DNA of 64,000 nt from Deinococcus piscis (GCF_014653275.1 NZ_BNAL01000002.1:62001-126000), one strand, 5' to 3'; counted from the first letter of the stretch, positions 16,525 to 25,127 are shown. Translations and numbers: made by a program. The notes: generated by a model not told the origin, from the sequence alone.

Positions 16525-16571
16525 ACACCATATCTTGTATCTGTAATTTTTCTACATACAAATACTTGTAC
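16525..16571 (+). promoter_or_regulatory. pair of NrdR-like boxes upstream of nrdIEF
   Basis: ACACCATATCTTGTAT (16525-16540) and ATACAAATACTTGTAC (16556-16571) both fit the NrdR box pattern (acaCwAtATaTwGtgt), the first better than the second. Start-to-start spacing is 31 bp, the three-turn spacing known for tandem NrdR boxes. They sit just before the promoter of the ribonucleotide reductase operon, so repression when dATP/ATP is high is expected. NrdR itself is not in the window. Confidence 0.82.
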
Positions 16572-16579
16572 TCTGGGCC

Positions 16580-16608
16580 TTGATTCGGTCCTACTGCCCC
16601 GCTAGAAT
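16580..16608 (+). promoter_or_regulatory. sigma-70 type promoter of the nrd operon
   Basis: TTGATT (16580-16585), a 17-bp spacer, then TAGAAT (16603-16608). Transcription from here gives a leader of about 150 nt before the nrdI GTG. The leader contains short GC-rich inverted segments, but I see no known riboswitch or T-rich terminator in it. Confidence 0.72.
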
Positions 16609-16768
16609 CCGGGGCATAGAACCACAGTCCCACTGGCCTGTCGGCTCTCATCCTTCGGCCCTGACCGCGTCTGGGCAGAGGGACTGACTTGATGAACTCG
16701 CCCTGTCTACTGGGGCCCACTGGGCACCGAGTAGAGAGCTTTGGCATGGTTCAAAAGGAGCCCCACCC

Positions 16769-17146
16769 GTGCAACTCATCTTTGACACCCTGACTGGCAA
16801 CACCCGCCGCTTCGCCCACAAGGTCGCCGACCTGACCGGAGTAGAAGTGGTCGCCCTGGCTGACGCTGACCCCCGCGCACCGTATCTGCTGCTGACCTAC
16901 ACCTTTGGCAGCGGGGCTGTGCCGGAGAGTACCGCCGCTTTTCTGGGGCAGCACAGCCACTGGCTGCGTGGCGTGGTCAGCAGCGGTTCCTACCACTGGG
17001 GCGAGAGCTTTGGCCGGGCGGGCGATGTCATTTCGGCGCAATACCGTGTCCCGTATGTTGCGCGGGTCAATAAGTCAGGCAATGCCGAGGATGTGCGCCG
17101 GGTCGCGGACTGGCTTCAGACCCACGCAGCCAACGCAGCAGACTGA
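16769..17146 (+). CDS. nrdI: NrdI flavodoxin-like protein, class Ib RNR activator
   Basis: A 125-residue flavodoxin-fold protein that supplies superoxide/peroxide to build the dimanganese-tyrosyl radical of NrdF. The FMN phosphate loop appears as DTLTGNTRRFAHKV (residues 5-18), followed by LLTYTFGSGAVPESTAAFL and GVVSSGSYHWGESFGRAGDVIS, both typical of NrdI. The start is GTG at 16769 with AAAAGGAG (16753-16760) upstream. It is first in the nrdI-nrdE-nrdF-thioredoxin order, 76 nt before nrdE. Confidence 0.94.
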   Translation: MQLIFDTLTGNTRRFAHKVADLTGVEVVALADADPRAPYLLLTYTFGSGAVPESTAAFLGQHSHWLRGVVSSGSYHWGESFGRAGDVISAQYRVPYVARVNKSGNAEDVRRVADWLQTHAANAAD

Positions 17147-17222
17147 ACATGGTGACATTGCCCTGGCGGCAGCAGCAGGCCGGGGGAGATGACGGCTGGA
17201 AATCGGAAAGGCGAGGAGAACT

Positions 17223-19310
17223 ATGGAACGCTGGATAGAACTGAACAACAAGGTGCTCTCGGGCACCGAAATCAACACCACCTATGACACCGACGCCCTG
17301 CAAGTGTACTTTCAGGAGAAGGTCAACCCCAACACGGTTTTTTTCCACGACCTCAAGGAAAAAATCCGCTACATGACCGAAAACGGTGTCTGGGACCCCA
17401 GCATCTTTGAGCGCTACAGCTATGACGAGGTGCAGCAGGTGTTCAACCGCGCCTACGGCTACAAGTTCCGCTTCAAGTCGTTCATGGGTGCCTACAAGTT
17501 CTATTCCGAGTACGCCACCATGACCCCGGACCGTTCGCGCTGGCTGGAGCGCTACGAGGACCGCATGAGCATCACCGCCCTGGCCCGCTCCAGCAACGTG
17601 GAAGAAGCGCTGGAGCTGGTACACCATCTGGTCAACCAGACCTTTACGCCTGCCACCCCTACCCTCATGAACTCTGGCAAGGCCAACACGGGCCGCCTGG
17701 TCAGCTGCTTTTTGCTGCAAGACTGCACCGACAACCTCAATTCGATCACCAAGACCCTGAGCTTCGTGGCCGAGCTGAGCAAAGGCGGCGGCGGTATCGG
17801 GGTTGAGGTGAGCAACCTGCGGGCACGCGGCGAGTCGCTGCGCGGCATCCAGAACGTGACCAAAGGCGTGATGGGCGTGGCGAAGATGCTGGATAACATG
17901 CTGCGCTACGCCGACCAGGCCGGGCAGCGCCCCGGTGCGGGGGCCATTTATCTCAGCGTCATGCACGCCGACTTCATGGATGTGCTAAGCGCCAAGAAAA
18001 TCGCTTCCGACGAGGATTCCCGCCTCAAAACCCTCAGCGTGGGCGCGACCATTCCTGACATCTTTATGCAGAAGGTGCGCTCCGGCGAGGACATCTACCA
18101 GTTCTATCCCCATTCCATCGAGCAAGAAACGGGCCGCGAGTTTACGTCTATCGACTGGAACAGCGAATATCAGGAGCTGGCCGACAACCCCCGCATCCGC
18201 AAAAAGCGCGTTTCGGCCCGCCGCATCTTTGAGGACATCGCCATCACCCAGGGCGAGAGCGGCTACCCCTACTTGCTGTTTGAGGGCAACGCCAACCGCG
18301 CCAACCCCATTCCCAACGTGGGCAAAATCCTGATGAGCAACCTCTGCTCGGAGATTCTGCAACCCACCCGCCCCAGCTATTTCCACGCTTACGGCGAGGA
18401 GCACAAGGACACCATCGGCCTAGACGTGAGCTGCAACCTGTCCAGCCTGGTGATTGAGCAGACCGTGGAGAGCGGTGATATGGGGCGCGTGGTGGGAGCC
18501 GCCATCCGCATGCTGGACGACGTGGCACGCTCCACGTCCGTGACCGAAGTGCCCGCCGTCAAGCGGGCCAACGATGAGATGCGCTCGATTGGCCTGGGCG
18601 CGATGGGCCTGCACTCCTTCCTTGCCAAGAACGAGCTGATTTACGGCTCCGAGGAAGCGCTGGACTTCGTGGACACCTTCTTTGCGGCGGTTCACTACCA
18701 TGCCCGCAAGGCCAGCATGGAAATTGCCCGCGACACCGGCTTCGTCTTCGGTGGCTTTGAGGGCAGCCGCTACGCCGATGGCTCCTACTTTGAGCAGTAT
18801 CTGGTCAAGGACTTTGCTCCCAAAACTGCCGAGGTCGCGGCGCTGTTTGAGGGCCACACCCTCCCCACCAAAGAAGACTGGGCGCAGCTGGTCCGTGACA
18901 TTCAGCAGCATGGCCTGGCCCACTCTTTCGTGATGGCGATTGCGCCCACCGGCAGCATTTCCTATGTCTCGCACGCTTCGGCGAGCATCATGCCCATCAC
19001 TGAAAAGGTCGAGACGCGCACCTCCAACAAGGCCCGCACCATCTATCCCATGCCGCACCTGAACGTGGACACCGAGTGGTACTACGAAGAAGCCTACGAC
19101 ATGGACATGAACCGTGTGTTGGACACGGTTGCCACCGCCCAGCGCCATGTGGACCAGGGCATCAGCTGCACGCTGTTCGTGCCGGGCACCTCCAGCACCC
19201 GCGACCTCCAGCGCTACTACATCCAGGCGTACCTCAAGGGCGTCAAGACCCTCTACTACACCCGGATGCGCAAGACGACGATTGAGGAATGCCTGACCTG
19301 CGCGGTGTGA
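17223..19310 (+). CDS. nrdE: class Ib ribonucleotide reductase, alpha (catalytic) subunit
   Basis: A 695-residue catalytic subunit that reduces ribonucleoside diphosphates. Visible features are the first redox cysteine in NTGRLVSCFLL, the glycine loop SKGGGGIGVEVSNLRARGES, the active-site NLCSEI (thiyl radical Cys with Asn/Glu), the GLDVSCNLSS segment with the second disulphide-type Cys, the PTGSIS phosphate loop, and the C-terminal EECLTCAV shuttle cysteines that thioredoxin or NrdH reduces. It lacks an N-terminal ATP cone, as expected for NrdE. No intein interrupts it. The ATG has GAGGAG just upstream. Confidence 0.96.
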   Translation: MERWIELNNKVLSGTEINTTYDTDALQVYFQEKVNPNTVFFHDLKEKIRYMTENGVWDPSIFERYSYDEVQQVFNRAYGYKFRFKSFMGAYKFYSEYATMTPDRSRWLERYEDRMSITALARSSNVEEALELVHHLVNQTFTPATPTLMNSGKANTGRLVSCFLLQDCTDNLNSITKTLSFVAELSKGGGGIGVEVSNLRARGESLRGIQNVTKGVMGVAKMLDNMLRYADQAGQRPGAGAIYLSVMHADFMDVLSAKKIASDEDSRLKTLSVGATIPDIFMQKVRSGEDIYQFYPHSIEQETGREFTSIDWNSEYQELADNPRIRKKRVSARRIFEDIAITQGESGYPYLLFEGNANRANPIPNVGKILMSNLCSEILQPTRPSYFHAYGEEHKDTIGLDVSCNLSSLVIEQTVESGDMGRVVGAAIRMLDDVARSTSVTEVPAVKRANDEMRSIGLGAMGLHSFLAKNELIYGSEEALDFVDTFFAAVHYHARKASMEIARDTGFVFGGFEGSRYADGSYFEQYLVKDFAPKTAEVAALFEGHTLPTKEDWAQLVRDIQQHGLAHSFVMAIAPTGSISYVSHASASIMPITEKVETRTSNKARTIYPMPHLNVDTEWYYEEAYDMDMNRVLDTVATAQRHVDQGISCTLFVPGTSSTRDLQRYYIQAYLKGVKTLYYTRMRKTTIEECLTCAV

Positions 19311-19326
19311 CCGCCCAGCGGGCCTA

Positions 19327-19407
19327 AAGGTCAGAAGGTCTGAGAGTCTAAGGGCTACTGACCTTATCTCCAGGCCCTTAGACCCTTAGACGTTTTGACC
19401 CTTAGAC
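19327..19407 (+). other. interlocking inverted repeats between nrdE and nrdF
   Basis: AAGGTCAG (19327-19334) can pair with CTGACCTT (19358-19365), and GTCTAAGGGC (19346-19355) with GCCCTTAGAC (19374-19383). The strand order is that of an H-type pseudoknot with loops of 11, 2 and 8 nt. CCCTTAGAC recurs at 19375, 19383 and 19399, so the second 5' strand has three possible partners. The element ends about 10 nt before the nrdF ribosome site and could tune nrdF translation, stabilise mRNA, or merely be an expanded simple repeat. Confidence 0.6.
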
Positions 19408-19431
19408 CTGCCGACCTCCGAAGGAGCCCCC

Positions 19432-20478
19432 ATGCAACCCCATACAGACCCCTTTTCTGCCACCAACTGGTCCGAGCCCGAAGACGGCTTCAGCACCACT
19501 TTTTATGAGAAGTACACCTCACAGCTGTGGTTCCCTGAAGAAATTCCGCTGAGCAACGACGCCATCGTCTGGAAATCGCTGAGCGACGCTGAGCGCTGGA
19601 CCTATATCCATGCTTCGGCAGGCCTGAACGCGCTGGATACCTTGCAGGGCGAGGTGGGCATGCCCGCGCTGCGGCACCTGGTGGACGGCCATATCCGCAA
19701 GGCCACCATTCAGTTCCAGGGCATGATGGAAGACATCCACGCCAAGAGCTACTCGCTGATGAACAAGACCTTCCTCACCACGTCTGAGGAGCGCGAGGTG
19801 TTTGAGTGGGTCCGCACCCAGCCGCAGCTTCAGAACAAGATCAGCATCATCATGGGTATCTACAACGACCCTGACGTGTCGAACCTGGGCCTGTGGAAAA
19901 AGATGGTGGTGTCGTGCATGCTCGAAACGGCGCTGTTTTACTCCGGTTTCTTTTATCCGCTGTATCTGGCCGGGCAGGGGAGAATGGTATCGGCGGGCGA
20001 GATTTTCAACCTGATCATCATGGATGAAGCGGTCCACGGCGTGTATGTGGCGCTGCTGGCCCAGGAAAAGTTTGCTGAGATGAACGAAGCCGAGCAGGCC
20101 TACGCCCTGGCCTGGTACGAAGACACCCTGATGCGGCTGTACCGCAATGAGCTGGCCTACACCGAGATGCTGTATGCCGAGGTGGGCCTCGTGGACGAGG
20201 TTAAGAAGTTCATTCGCTACAACTTCAACGTGCTGGCCGACAACCTGGGCGTAGAGCGCTCGTTTGAGGACGAGGAAATCAACCCGATTGTCCGTAACGG
20301 CATCAAGGCCAAAGGCACCACCCACGATTTCTTCAGCGCCAAAGGCAACAGCTATTCCAAGATTGCCGTTGAGGCCCTGACCGAAGAGGACATGGACGAC
20401 ATCTGGCCCGAACCCCGCCGCGTGACCCGCAAAGAACCCGCTCGCACTCCCCTCCTGGAGGCCCTGGCCCATGACTGA
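19432..20478 (+). CDS. nrdF: class Ib ribonucleotide reductase, beta (radical) subunit
   Basis: A 348-residue all-helical ferritin-like subunit that carries the dimanganese (or diiron) tyrosyl radical cofactor. Ligand-bearing stretches are visible: Asp/Glu near NALDTLQGE, the MMEDIHAKSYS helix (Glu and His ligands with the radical-region Tyr) and the DEAVHGVYV helix (Glu/His). The C-terminal tail is long and rich in charged residues. An AAGGAG site lies 8 nt before the ATG. The gene is fourth-base linked to the next gene: the thioredoxin start lies 8 nt inside its end, so the two are translationally coupled. Confidence 0.96.
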   Translation: MQPHTDPFSATNWSEPEDGFSTTFYEKYTSQLWFPEEIPLSNDAIVWKSLSDAERWTYIHASAGLNALDTLQGEVGMPALRHLVDGHIRKATIQFQGMMEDIHAKSYSLMNKTFLTTSEEREVFEWVRTQPQLQNKISIIMGIYNDPDVSNLGLWKKMVVSCMLETALFYSGFFYPLYLAGQGRMVSAGEIFNLIIMDEAVHGVYVALLAQEKFAEMNEAEQAYALAWYEDTLMRLYRNELAYTEMLYAEVGLVDEVKKFIRYNFNVLADNLGVERSFEDEEINPIVRNGIKAKGTTHDFFSAKGNSYSKIAVEALTEEDMDDIWPEPRRVTRKEPARTPLLEALAHD

Positions 20479-20758
20479 ATCTGCAACCCTGACCCCTACC
20501 CAAACCCGCTTTGTGCTGCTCACCCAGGACAACTGCCCGAACTGCGAGCGCCTCAAGCTGATGCTGGCCAAGCCCCTGAAGGGCCAGTTTGATGACCAGA
20601 TTGTGACCGTTCACCGTGAGGAGGCCGCCGCTGAGTTTGAGGCACTGGCCGCCGAATACAGCGTGCAGAGCACTCCGGCCCTGATTGACCGGGAGCGCGG
20701 CGAAGTGCTGCGCAACGCTGGAGGACTGGGCGAAGTCAAAAACTTTCTGAGCGTGTGA
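20471..20758 (+). CDS. thioredoxin/NrdH-like redoxin of the nrd operon
   Basis: A 95-residue small redoxin with active site CPNC (residues 23-26) and the cis-proline segment STPALI. The C-terminal GG (NAGGLGEV) matches glutaredoxin/NrdH folds. Its place after nrdF, overlapping it by 8 bp, makes it the likely electron donor to NrdE. The CPNC centre differs from the usual NrdH C(M/V)QC, so the precise subfamily is uncertain. A terminator follows at once. Confidence 0.88.
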   Translation: MTESATLTPTQTRFVLLTQDNCPNCERLKLMLAKPLKGQFDDQIVTVHREEAAAEFEALAAEYSVQSTPALIDRERGEVLRNAGGLGEVKNFLSV

Positions 20759-20767
20759 CCGCTGAGA

Positions 20768-20790
20768 GGAGCCCTTTGAGGCTCCTTCTT
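20768..20790 (+). terminator. terminator of the nrd operon
   Basis: GGAGCC (20768-20773) pairs with GGCTCC (20780-20785) followed by TTCTT, 9 nt after the last stop codon. It closes the nrdIEF-redoxin transcript. Confidence 0.75.
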
Positions 20791-20926
20791 CATGCAAATT
20801 GTTTTGATACGCGAATAACAAAACAAAACTTCTTTAAATCCCTTCTAAGCGGCTTTAACGCTTCCGCCCTGTTAAGCTGGAACAGATGCTGAGTTTTTTC
20901 CCTGCCCACTTGCCCTGGAGTCCCGC

Positions 20927-21871
20927 ATGAGTGGTGGCTTGGTCGCCCTTTTGGATGACATCTCTGTGATTGCCCGCGCCGCCGCGGCTTCGGTGGACGA
21001 TATCGGCGCAGCCGCAGCCAAAGCGGGCAGCAAAACCATCGGTGTGGTGGTGGACGACGCCGCCGTGACGCCGCGCTATGTGACCGGCTTTTCCCCTGCC
21101 CGTGAGCTGCCGATCATCTGGAAAATAGCCAAGGGGTCGCTGCGCAACAAGCTGGTGTTCATTTTGCCCGCGGTGCTGCTGCTCAGCCAGTTCTTGCCCT
21201 CGGCCATCACCTACGTGCTGATGCTGGGCGGCACTTACCTGTGCTTTGAGGGTGCTGAAAAGGTCTATGAAGCCTTTGGCGGCGGTCACCACGCGGCAGA
21301 TGAGGAGCAAGTGGCGCAGCTGTCCAGCGAGCAACACGAGCAGCAGATGGTAAGTGGCGCGATTCGCACTGACCTGATTCTCTCGGCGGAGATCATGGCC
21401 ATTGCCCTGGCCGAAGTGGCGACGGAGCCGCTGGGGTCACGTGCCCTGATTCTGTTTGTGGTGGCCATTTTGATTACTGCGCTGGTCTACGGCGTGGTCG
21501 GCCTGATCGTTAAGATGGATGACATCGGTCTGAAGCTGTCCCAGAGTCCGCGCCGGGGCACGGCGGCTTTTGGGCGTGGCTTGGTCAAGGCCATGCCGCA
21601 TGTGCTGACGGCCCTGTCGGTCATCGGTACGGCGGCCATGCTCTGGGTGGGTGGACACATCATCGTGGCGGGCCTCGCCAAGCTGGGCTATCCCGAACTG
21701 GAGCACCTGATTCACGACTTTGCCGTGCAGGCCGCCCACGCGGTCCCAGCGGCCCATGCCCTCACCGAGTGGCTGGTGGGCACCATTGGTTCGGGCCTGT
21801 TTGGCCTCCTGGTTGGCTTTAGCATTGTGGGCTTGCTGCACTTGCGGCCCCGCCGAAACGCCGCTCACTGA
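20927..21871 (+). CDS. DUF808 (YedI-like) inner membrane protein
   Basis: A 314-residue protein matching the DUF808/YedI family from its start: SGGLVALLDDISVIARAAAASVDDIGAAAAKAGSK is near the family signature, followed by VDDAAVTPRYV. Four to six membrane helices follow, with the conserved GGTYLCFEGAEKVYE segment at about 105-119. The function of YedI proteins is not known. The ATG has TGGAG 7 nt upstream. The 170-bp upstream gap is unusually A/T-rich around 20790-20840. Confidence 0.9.
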   Translation: MSGGLVALLDDISVIARAAAASVDDIGAAAAKAGSKTIGVVVDDAAVTPRYVTGFSPARELPIIWKIAKGSLRNKLVFILPAVLLLSQFLPSAITYVLMLGGTYLCFEGAEKVYEAFGGGHHAADEEQVAQLSSEQHEQQMVSGAIRTDLILSAEIMAIALAEVATEPLGSRALILFVVAILITALVYGVVGLIVKMDDIGLKLSQSPRRGTAAFGRGLVKAMPHVLTALSVIGTAAMLWVGGHIIVAGLAKLGYPELEHLIHDFAVQAAHAVPAAHALTEWLVGTIGSGLFGLLVGFSIVGLLHLRPRRNAAH

Positions 21872-21928
21872 CCGGGAAGCGGGTCAGAGCCAAAGGGCCC
21901 ACTTCCTACCATCCTTTAGACTGCCCGC

Positions 21929-22996
21929 ATGTCTGTTTCTCCTGTCCGTACGGCCCTGCTGGGCTACGGCTCGGCCAGTCAGGTCTTTCATGTGCCGCTG
22001 CTGCGTGCCCTGCCTGAAGTTCAGCTGGTTGCCGTTGCCAGTCGCAACCCAGGTGCGGCTGCTGCCCTGCCAGAAGCCCAGATTTTCAATACTTCTGAGG
22101 ACCTGCTGGCCGAATCAGATGCTGAATTGGTGGTGGTGGCCACACCCAACCGCACGCATGTTGACTTGGCCCGCGCCGCGTTGGAGGCCGGGCGGCATGT
22201 GCTGGTGGAAAAACCCTTCACGCTGACTGTGGCGGAGGCCCAGGCCCTGGTGACACTGGCGCAGGAGAGGGGGCTGGTACTCAGCGTATTTCACAATCGT
22301 CGCTGGGACGGTGATTTTCTGACCCTGCGCCAAGTCCTGGAGAGCGGCGAACTGGGCCGGGTGACCGCGCTGCACTCGCACTTTGACCGCTTTCGGCCCG
22401 AGGTGCGTGACCGCTGGCGTGAAAGTGCGGAGCCCGGTGCGGGTATTTGGTACGACCTCGGCCCCCACCTGATTGACCAGGCCCTGACCCTGTTTGGCCT
22501 GCCTCAGCGGGTCCGTGCTGACCTGGCCCGCGTCCGTCCCGGTGCCCAGAGTGACGACCGGGCCGAGGTGACGCTGGACTACTCGGACGCTACAGGAGAG
22601 CGCCGCGTGACCCTGCACGCCTCCATGCTGACGGCCTGGACTGCGCCGCGCTTCGCCGTGCACGGTACAGCCGGTTCCTTCGTGATTGAGGGCCTGGACC
22701 CCCAGGAGGAGGCGCTAAAAGCAGGGGAGACACCCGGCGCACCCGGCTGGGGCCACAGCGCTGGCCGGACAAGTGCGGCGGCTGGCCGCCTTATCACAGC
22801 GCAGGGAGAGAGGGAGATACCCCGCCTGCCCGGGGATTATCCGGCGCTGTACCGTGCGCTGGCCGCCTCCATCCGTGAGGGAAGCCCACCTCCAGTCACC
22901 GTGCAGCAGGCACTGGATACGGTGCGGGTGCTCGCAGCGGCGCAGCGCAGCCAGACCCTGGGCAGCGGCTGGGTCAGTCTGGACGCCCTGGCCTGA
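21929..22996 (+). CDS. Gfo/Idh/MocA-family NAD(P)-dependent oxidoreductase
   Basis: A 355-residue protein. An N-terminal Rossmann fold (LLGYGSASQVFHVPLL, about 7-23) is followed by the family EKPFTLTVAEA motif, in which the Lys assists catalysis, and a C-terminal alpha/beta domain with NRRWDGDFLTL and GPHLIDQALTLFG (catalytic His region). Members oxidise or reduce sugars and inositols; YdgJ/IolW-type proteins look closest, but the substrate is unknown. TAGACT (21917-21922) lies 6 nt before the ATG, so the mRNA is probably leaderless. Confidence 0.9.
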   Translation: MSVSPVRTALLGYGSASQVFHVPLLRALPEVQLVAVASRNPGAAAALPEAQIFNTSEDLLAESDAELVVVATPNRTHVDLARAALEAGRHVLVEKPFTLTVAEAQALVTLAQERGLVLSVFHNRRWDGDFLTLRQVLESGELGRVTALHSHFDRFRPEVRDRWRESAEPGAGIWYDLGPHLIDQALTLFGLPQRVRADLARVRPGAQSDDRAEVTLDYSDATGERRVTLHASMLTAWTAPRFAVHGTAGSFVIEGLDPQEEALKAGETPGAPGWGHSAGRTSAAAGRLITAQGEREIPRLPGDYPALYRALAASIREGSPPPVTVQQALDTVRVLAAAQRSQTLGSGWVSLDALA

Positions 22997-23013
22997 GCGC
23001 TACACTTGGAGCT

Positions 23014-23874
23014 GTGAAGACTTTCTTACCGGGTGTCCCTGCCCTGACACTGGTGGCTGGGCTGTGGCTTGGCAGTGTGCCGACCCTGGCTGCTGAACTC
23101 CCCAAGCCAGGATCTGCCGCTGCGGGGTCTGCTGTTGCTGGCGCTGCTTCCCTGCCGGGGACCGCACGGCTGAGTGCTCCGGCCCTGCTGGAACATGCCC
23201 GCCAGGCTGCTGGTCTGCCGACTGCGGGACTCACGCTGCTGCATGAACGGGTACAGACCAGCGAAGAGGGCCGTGGCCCGGCGTACCTCAGCGACATCTG
23301 GACCGATCTTGCGGGTCAGCGCCTGAAAATCACCGACTATACGGGCGATGTGCTGGACTCGGTGCATCTGCTGACGCCAGTGGGCAACTGTCTGTATACG
23401 CCACAGCACGGGACGGTGCCGGTGCCGCCCCAGCGGGCTGAAGTCCTGCGCTGGAACCTGCGCAGCGGGGTGGCCGGTCTGGGAGCGGCGTCACAGCCGG
23501 GAACCCGCCTGAGCGCTGCCGGGGTGCAGACCTGGCTGGCCGACGGGCCACAGCCCCTGCGCGGCAACGTGCTGGAGGTCAGCTGGCCGGATGGGGCGAC
23601 CTGGCAGTATCTGCTGGACCCACAGACGGGCCAGTTGCTGGCGGACCGCAGTGCCAACGAGGACTTGGACATGCTCACCTTTACCTACAGTCATCCACGG
23701 GCCGCCACTGGTGTGAAGGTGCCCGGTGCCGCTGCGCCGCAGGCCCTGGAGGAACGCACGCTGTGGCTCGGCAGCGAGGTGCTGTACCGTGAGCAGGTGC
23801 TGACCCGCGAACTGAACCCAGTCTCTGTGCCCCACACCTTCGAGCTGCCTTCATCTCAGGAGAAGCGCCCATGA
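23014..23874 (+). CDS. secreted protein of unknown function, partner of S41 homologue
   Basis: A 286-residue protein with a signal peptide (about 1-27, ending TLAAE). The body has beta-rich stretches that read like an LolA/RseB-type lipid-binding half-barrel (TLLHERVQTSE, LAGQRLKITDYTGDVLDSV, DGATWQYLLDPQTGQLL), but the match is weak. The start is GTG at 23014 with TACACT (23001-23006) 7 nt upstream, a leaderless start. Its stop overlaps the ATG of the S41 gene (ATGA), so the two are coupled and probably act together in the envelope. Confidence 0.7.
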   Translation: MKTFLPGVPALTLVAGLWLGSVPTLAAELPKPGSAAAGSAVAGAASLPGTARLSAPALLEHARQAAGLPTAGLTLLHERVQTSEEGRGPAYLSDIWTDLAGQRLKITDYTGDVLDSVHLLTPVGNCLYTPQHGTVPVPPQRAEVLRWNLRSGVAGLGAASQPGTRLSAAGVQTWLADGPQPLRGNVLEVSWPDGATWQYLLDPQTGQLLADRSANEDLDMLTFTYSHPRAATGVKVPGAAAPQALEERTLWLGSEVLYREQVLTRELNPVSVPHTFELPSSQEKRP

Positions 23875-25127
23875 AAGCTCTCGCTCAGCTTCTGACGGGC
23901 CTGCTTCTGCTTGCTCCAGTCGCTGCCGCTGCGCCGCAGACAGAATCCGACGTCAGTGCCCAGGACCTCTTTGACGAAGTCATCTATGAACTGGCCCTCA
24001 ACTATGGCGGGCCTTCGGAAGTGCGCGCCCAGGACTTGCGGGAGCGCTTTTTGCCCCGGGTGCAGGCCCTGTGCGCCGGTGAGAGCGTCTGCACGTCCAA
24101 AGCGGCTTATCCCGTCATCGGTGAGGTGCTGCGCGCCCTGAACGATGAACACACCAACTTCTTTACTCCTGCCGAGTGGGCGGCGCAGGAGCTGGAGTCG
24201 TCCGGTCAGGCCAGCGCCTTCGCTTTTGGACTGGTGACGCGGCTGGTCGAGGGCCAGGGCATCTTGGTGACCGAAGTCTTGCCCGGTTCCCCCGCCGCAG
24301 AGGCCGGGCTACGCAGCGGCGACCTGCTCACCCGTATGGGCCGGATGCCGTTGCTGTCTGAATGGGCCGGGGACAAGCTGGGGGCCGCCGGACGCTCAGG
24401 CCGGCGCACGACCCTGAGCTACTCGCGGGCGGGTCAGCCACTCCAGACCGAGTTGGCCGGAGGTGCGTTCGTGGCTCCAGCGGTCAGTGTGGACATGCTC
24501 GACGGGCGCACAGCCCTGGTGCGGCTGCGACATTTCGACATGGAAGGCGTGGCGCAGGACCTCCACGACGCCCTGCGCCGCGCCGGGAAGCAAGGCGCGG
24601 AGCGGGCGGTCCTGGACCTGCGCGGCAATCCCGGTGGCCTGCTGCCCGAAACCCTGCTGAGCACCGGGGCGCTGACCCAACCTGCCCCGCTGCTGGATGT
24701 GGAGCGGTCCAGCTCTGAGCTGCTGTCCTATGACCGGGGCCGTTATCTGGTAGACGGTGAACCGCAGCGCGGCGTACGGGTTTTCAAGCCGCAGCGCTTC
24801 GCAGGTCCGCTGGCGGTGCTGGTCGACCAGGATTCGGCCAGTGGCGCGGAATTCATGGCGCGTGATCTGCTGACACGTCCGCGCACCGTGGTGCTGGGCC
24901 GGCCCACCGTGGGGGTGGGGGACTCCGCCACGCAGCTGCTGGACCTGGCCGACGGCTCGGGCCTACAAGTGACAGTGTCGCGTGTACAGACGGCGGACGG
25001 CCAGCCCCTAAGCGCCCGCGTGCAGCCTCAGGTGCCCCTGAAACGCGATGACGCCGCGTTTGCCCGCACCGGCCAGGACCCGGAGTTGGCCGCCGCGCTC
25101 CAGGCTCTGGACACCCTCAAGCCCTGA
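23871..25127 (+). CDS. S41 (C-terminal processing) protease homologue lacking the catalytic Lys
   Basis: A 418-residue secreted protein: signal peptide (1-21), helical N-terminal part, PDZ domain (about 100-180, GILVTEVLPGSPAAEAGLRSGD), then the S41 domain with LDLRGNPGGLL. Ser324 (DSASGAEF) aligns with the catalytic Ser of Tsp/CtpA. Exactly 25 residues later, where the family has GKG with the catalytic Lys, this protein has GVG (Val349). Ser and surrounding fold are kept. It is therefore either a non-peptidase or uses another base, as tricorn-type S41 enzymes do. It overlaps the upstream secreted gene by 4 bp. Confidence 0.88.
   Translation: MKALAQLLTGLLLLAPVAAAAPQTESDVSAQDLFDEVIYELALNYGGPSEVRAQDLRERFLPRVQALCAGESVCTSKAAYPVIGEVLRALNDEHTNFFTPAEWAAQELESSGQASAFAFGLVTRLVEGQGILVTEVLPGSPAAEAGLRSGDLLTRMGRMPLLSEWAGDKLGAAGRSGRRTTLSYSRAGQPLQTELAGGAFVAPAVSVDMLDGRTALVRLRHFDMEGVAQDLHDALRRAGKQGAERAVLDLRGNPGGLLPETLLSTGALTQPAPLLDVERSSSELLSYDRGRYLVDGEPQRGVRVFKPQRFAGPLAVLVDQDSASGAEFMARDLLTRPRTVVLGRPTVGVGDSATQLLDLADGSGLQVTVSRVQTADGQPLSARVQPQVPLKRDDAAFARTGQDPELAAALQALDTLKP

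Noticed and set aside
16609..16768. Cobalamin or other riboswitch in the nrdI leader
   Set aside because: No B12-box-like or other known conserved core is recognisable, and class Ib RNR does not use cobalamin.
17223..19310. Intein in nrdE
   Set aside because: RNR inteins are known in this group, but here the reading is continuous at normal length (695 residues) with all motifs contiguous.
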